Below are positions 5,100 through 5,655 of a stretch of DNA of 5,655 nucleotides, piece by piece (position 1 is the stretch's first letter; each line of letters starts with the position of its first letter). The notes under the pieces were generated by a model that had not been told where the DNA came from, ran no database searches, and worked only from the letters and a program-made list of their open reading frames with translations. Source of the stretch: Gemmatimonadota bacterium (GTDB lineage Bacteria; Gemmatimonadota; Gemmatimonadetes; Longimicrobiales; Longimicrobiaceae); the NCBI GenBank assembly GCA_019348475.1, contig JAHWJJ010000321.1, positions 1 to 5,655 of the forward strand, given 5' to 3'. The position numbers were made by a program, and so were the translations under genes.

Positions 5100-5600
5100 A
5101 TGGACGAGACGGTGCAGCAGCTGGTGGAGCGGATGGCGCTCATCTGCGAAAAGGAGGGGATGCCCCGCATCGGCGGCCGCATCTTCGGCTACCTGCTGGC
5201 GACGGACCAGACCTTTTCACTGGAAGACCTGGCGGAGCAGCTGCAGGCCAGCAAGGCGTCGGTCAGCACCAACGCACGGATGCTGGAGCAGTTCGGGATG
5301 ATCCGCCGCGTGAGCGTGCTGGGCGACCGGCGCGACTTCTACCGGGTGCAGGACGACCCGTGGGAGCAGATGCTGCGCGTGGCGCAGGGCCGCTGGCGCG
5401 AGATGGTGAACGTGTTCAACGAGGCCGCCGAGCGCCTTCCCGAGCCCGCCGGCCGCGCCCGGATGGACGACGCCGCGCGCTTTCACACCCTGCTGATCCG
5501 CGAATGCGACGCGCTGATCGACCGCTGGCACGCGTTGCGGCGGCAGGAACAGGCGGACGCCGGGGCAGAGGTGCCGCTGCGCCGCGCGGCGGGCGCCTGA
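5100..5600 (+). CDS. GbsR/MarR-like winged-helix transcriptional regulator
   Basis: This 166-residue cytoplasmic DNA-binding protein begins with an amphipathic helix (1-20), then GMPRIGGRIFGYLLATD (20-36), the lead-in typical of the GbsR-like branch of MarR regulators. The helix-turn-helix is LEDLAEQLQASKASVSTNARMLEQFG in two helices (41-50 and 52-65), and the wing follows at about 68-82 with GDRRDFY. Residues 87-150 are helical and would carry the dimer interface and any ligand site; the last ~15 residues look disordered. ATG5100 is chosen because the fold starts there and because earlier in-frame starts (TTG4950) would place the promoter and operator inside the gene; only a weak GAG-type ribosome site is visible. 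Length fits the family. The overlapping palindrome suggests autoregulation. Its targets are probably downstream and off-window; control of the ABC operon is not indicated. Confidence 0.87.
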   Translation: MDETVQQLVERMALICEKEGMPRIGGRIFGYLLATDQTFSLEDLAEQLQASKASVSTNARMLEQFGMIRRVSVLGDRRDFYRVQDDPWEQMLRVAQGRWREMVNVFNEAAERLPEPAGRARMDDAARFHTLLIRECDALIDRWHALRRQEQADAGAEVPLRRAAGA

Positions 5601-5610
5601 GGGCGGAGGG

Positions 5611-5626
5611 GCCCGCCGCGGCGGGC
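5611..5626. repeat. Perfect 16-bp GC palindrome after the regulator gene
   Basis: GCCCGCCG is followed directly by its reverse complement CGGCGGGC, 10 bases after the stop codon. There is no loop beyond the central bases and no T-tract, so it is at best a weak or rho-assisted terminator; it may simply be intergenic palindrome. Confidence 0.4.
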
Positions 5627-5655
5627 AGCTGCGTAGAGACGTTCGCGGGGGCGGC

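Overview
This is a very GC-rich bacterial window in which every convincing gene lies on the + strand. The codon pattern, with G/C at most third positions, and the intergenic style suggest a soil-type, high-GC, non-actinobacterial lineage. That style is short heptamer arrays, 'GTCATCCTGAG...CTCAGGATGAC' inverted repeats and 'CCCTTCCCCCAC...GTGGGGGAAGGG' hairpins. It reminds me of Gemmatimonadota, particularly Longimicrobiaceae. That assignment is recollection of style, not a database match, and is tentative.

Layout. (1) Positions 3-314 are the 3' end of an L,D-transpeptidase (YkuD fold) cell-wall cross-linking enzyme; its start lies outside the window. (2) Positions 315-696 form an intergenic region made almost entirely of repeats: a 7-bp tandem array, a G-rich low-complexity patch, a ~200-bp palindromic element with nested inverted repeats, and a second heptamer array in inverted orientation. 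(3) Positions 697-4226 are a compact four-gene operon, ATPase - permease - ATPase - permease, whose genes overlap by 17, 4 and 4 bp. It encodes two ABC-2-type export modules. Both ATPases have intact Walker A, signature, Walker B and H-loop motifs. (4) Positions 4270-4316 are a strong rho-independent terminator that closes the operon. (5) Positions 4381-4834 hold three head-to-tail copies of a 151-bp non-coding repeat, each carrying a 12-bp-stem hairpin. (6) Positions 4998-5035 are a promoter whose -35 box lies inside a perfect 8+8 bp palindrome, presumably the operator of the gene it drives. (7) Positions 5100-5600 encode a GbsR/MarR-like winged-helix regulator. (8) The last 55 bases hold a perfect 16-bp GC palindrome and possibly the start of another repeat.

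How the parts work together. The four ABC genes are almost certainly co-transcribed and translationally coupled, giving either two parallel exporters or one mixed-subunit exporter; the substrate cannot be read from the sequence. The MarR-like gene is separated from the operon by a terminator and three hairpin repeats and has its own promoter/operator, so it is more likely to control itself and genes beyond the right edge than the ABC operon. The least explained material is non-coding: the 151-bp triple repeat and the nested palindrome flanked by inverted heptamer arrays.
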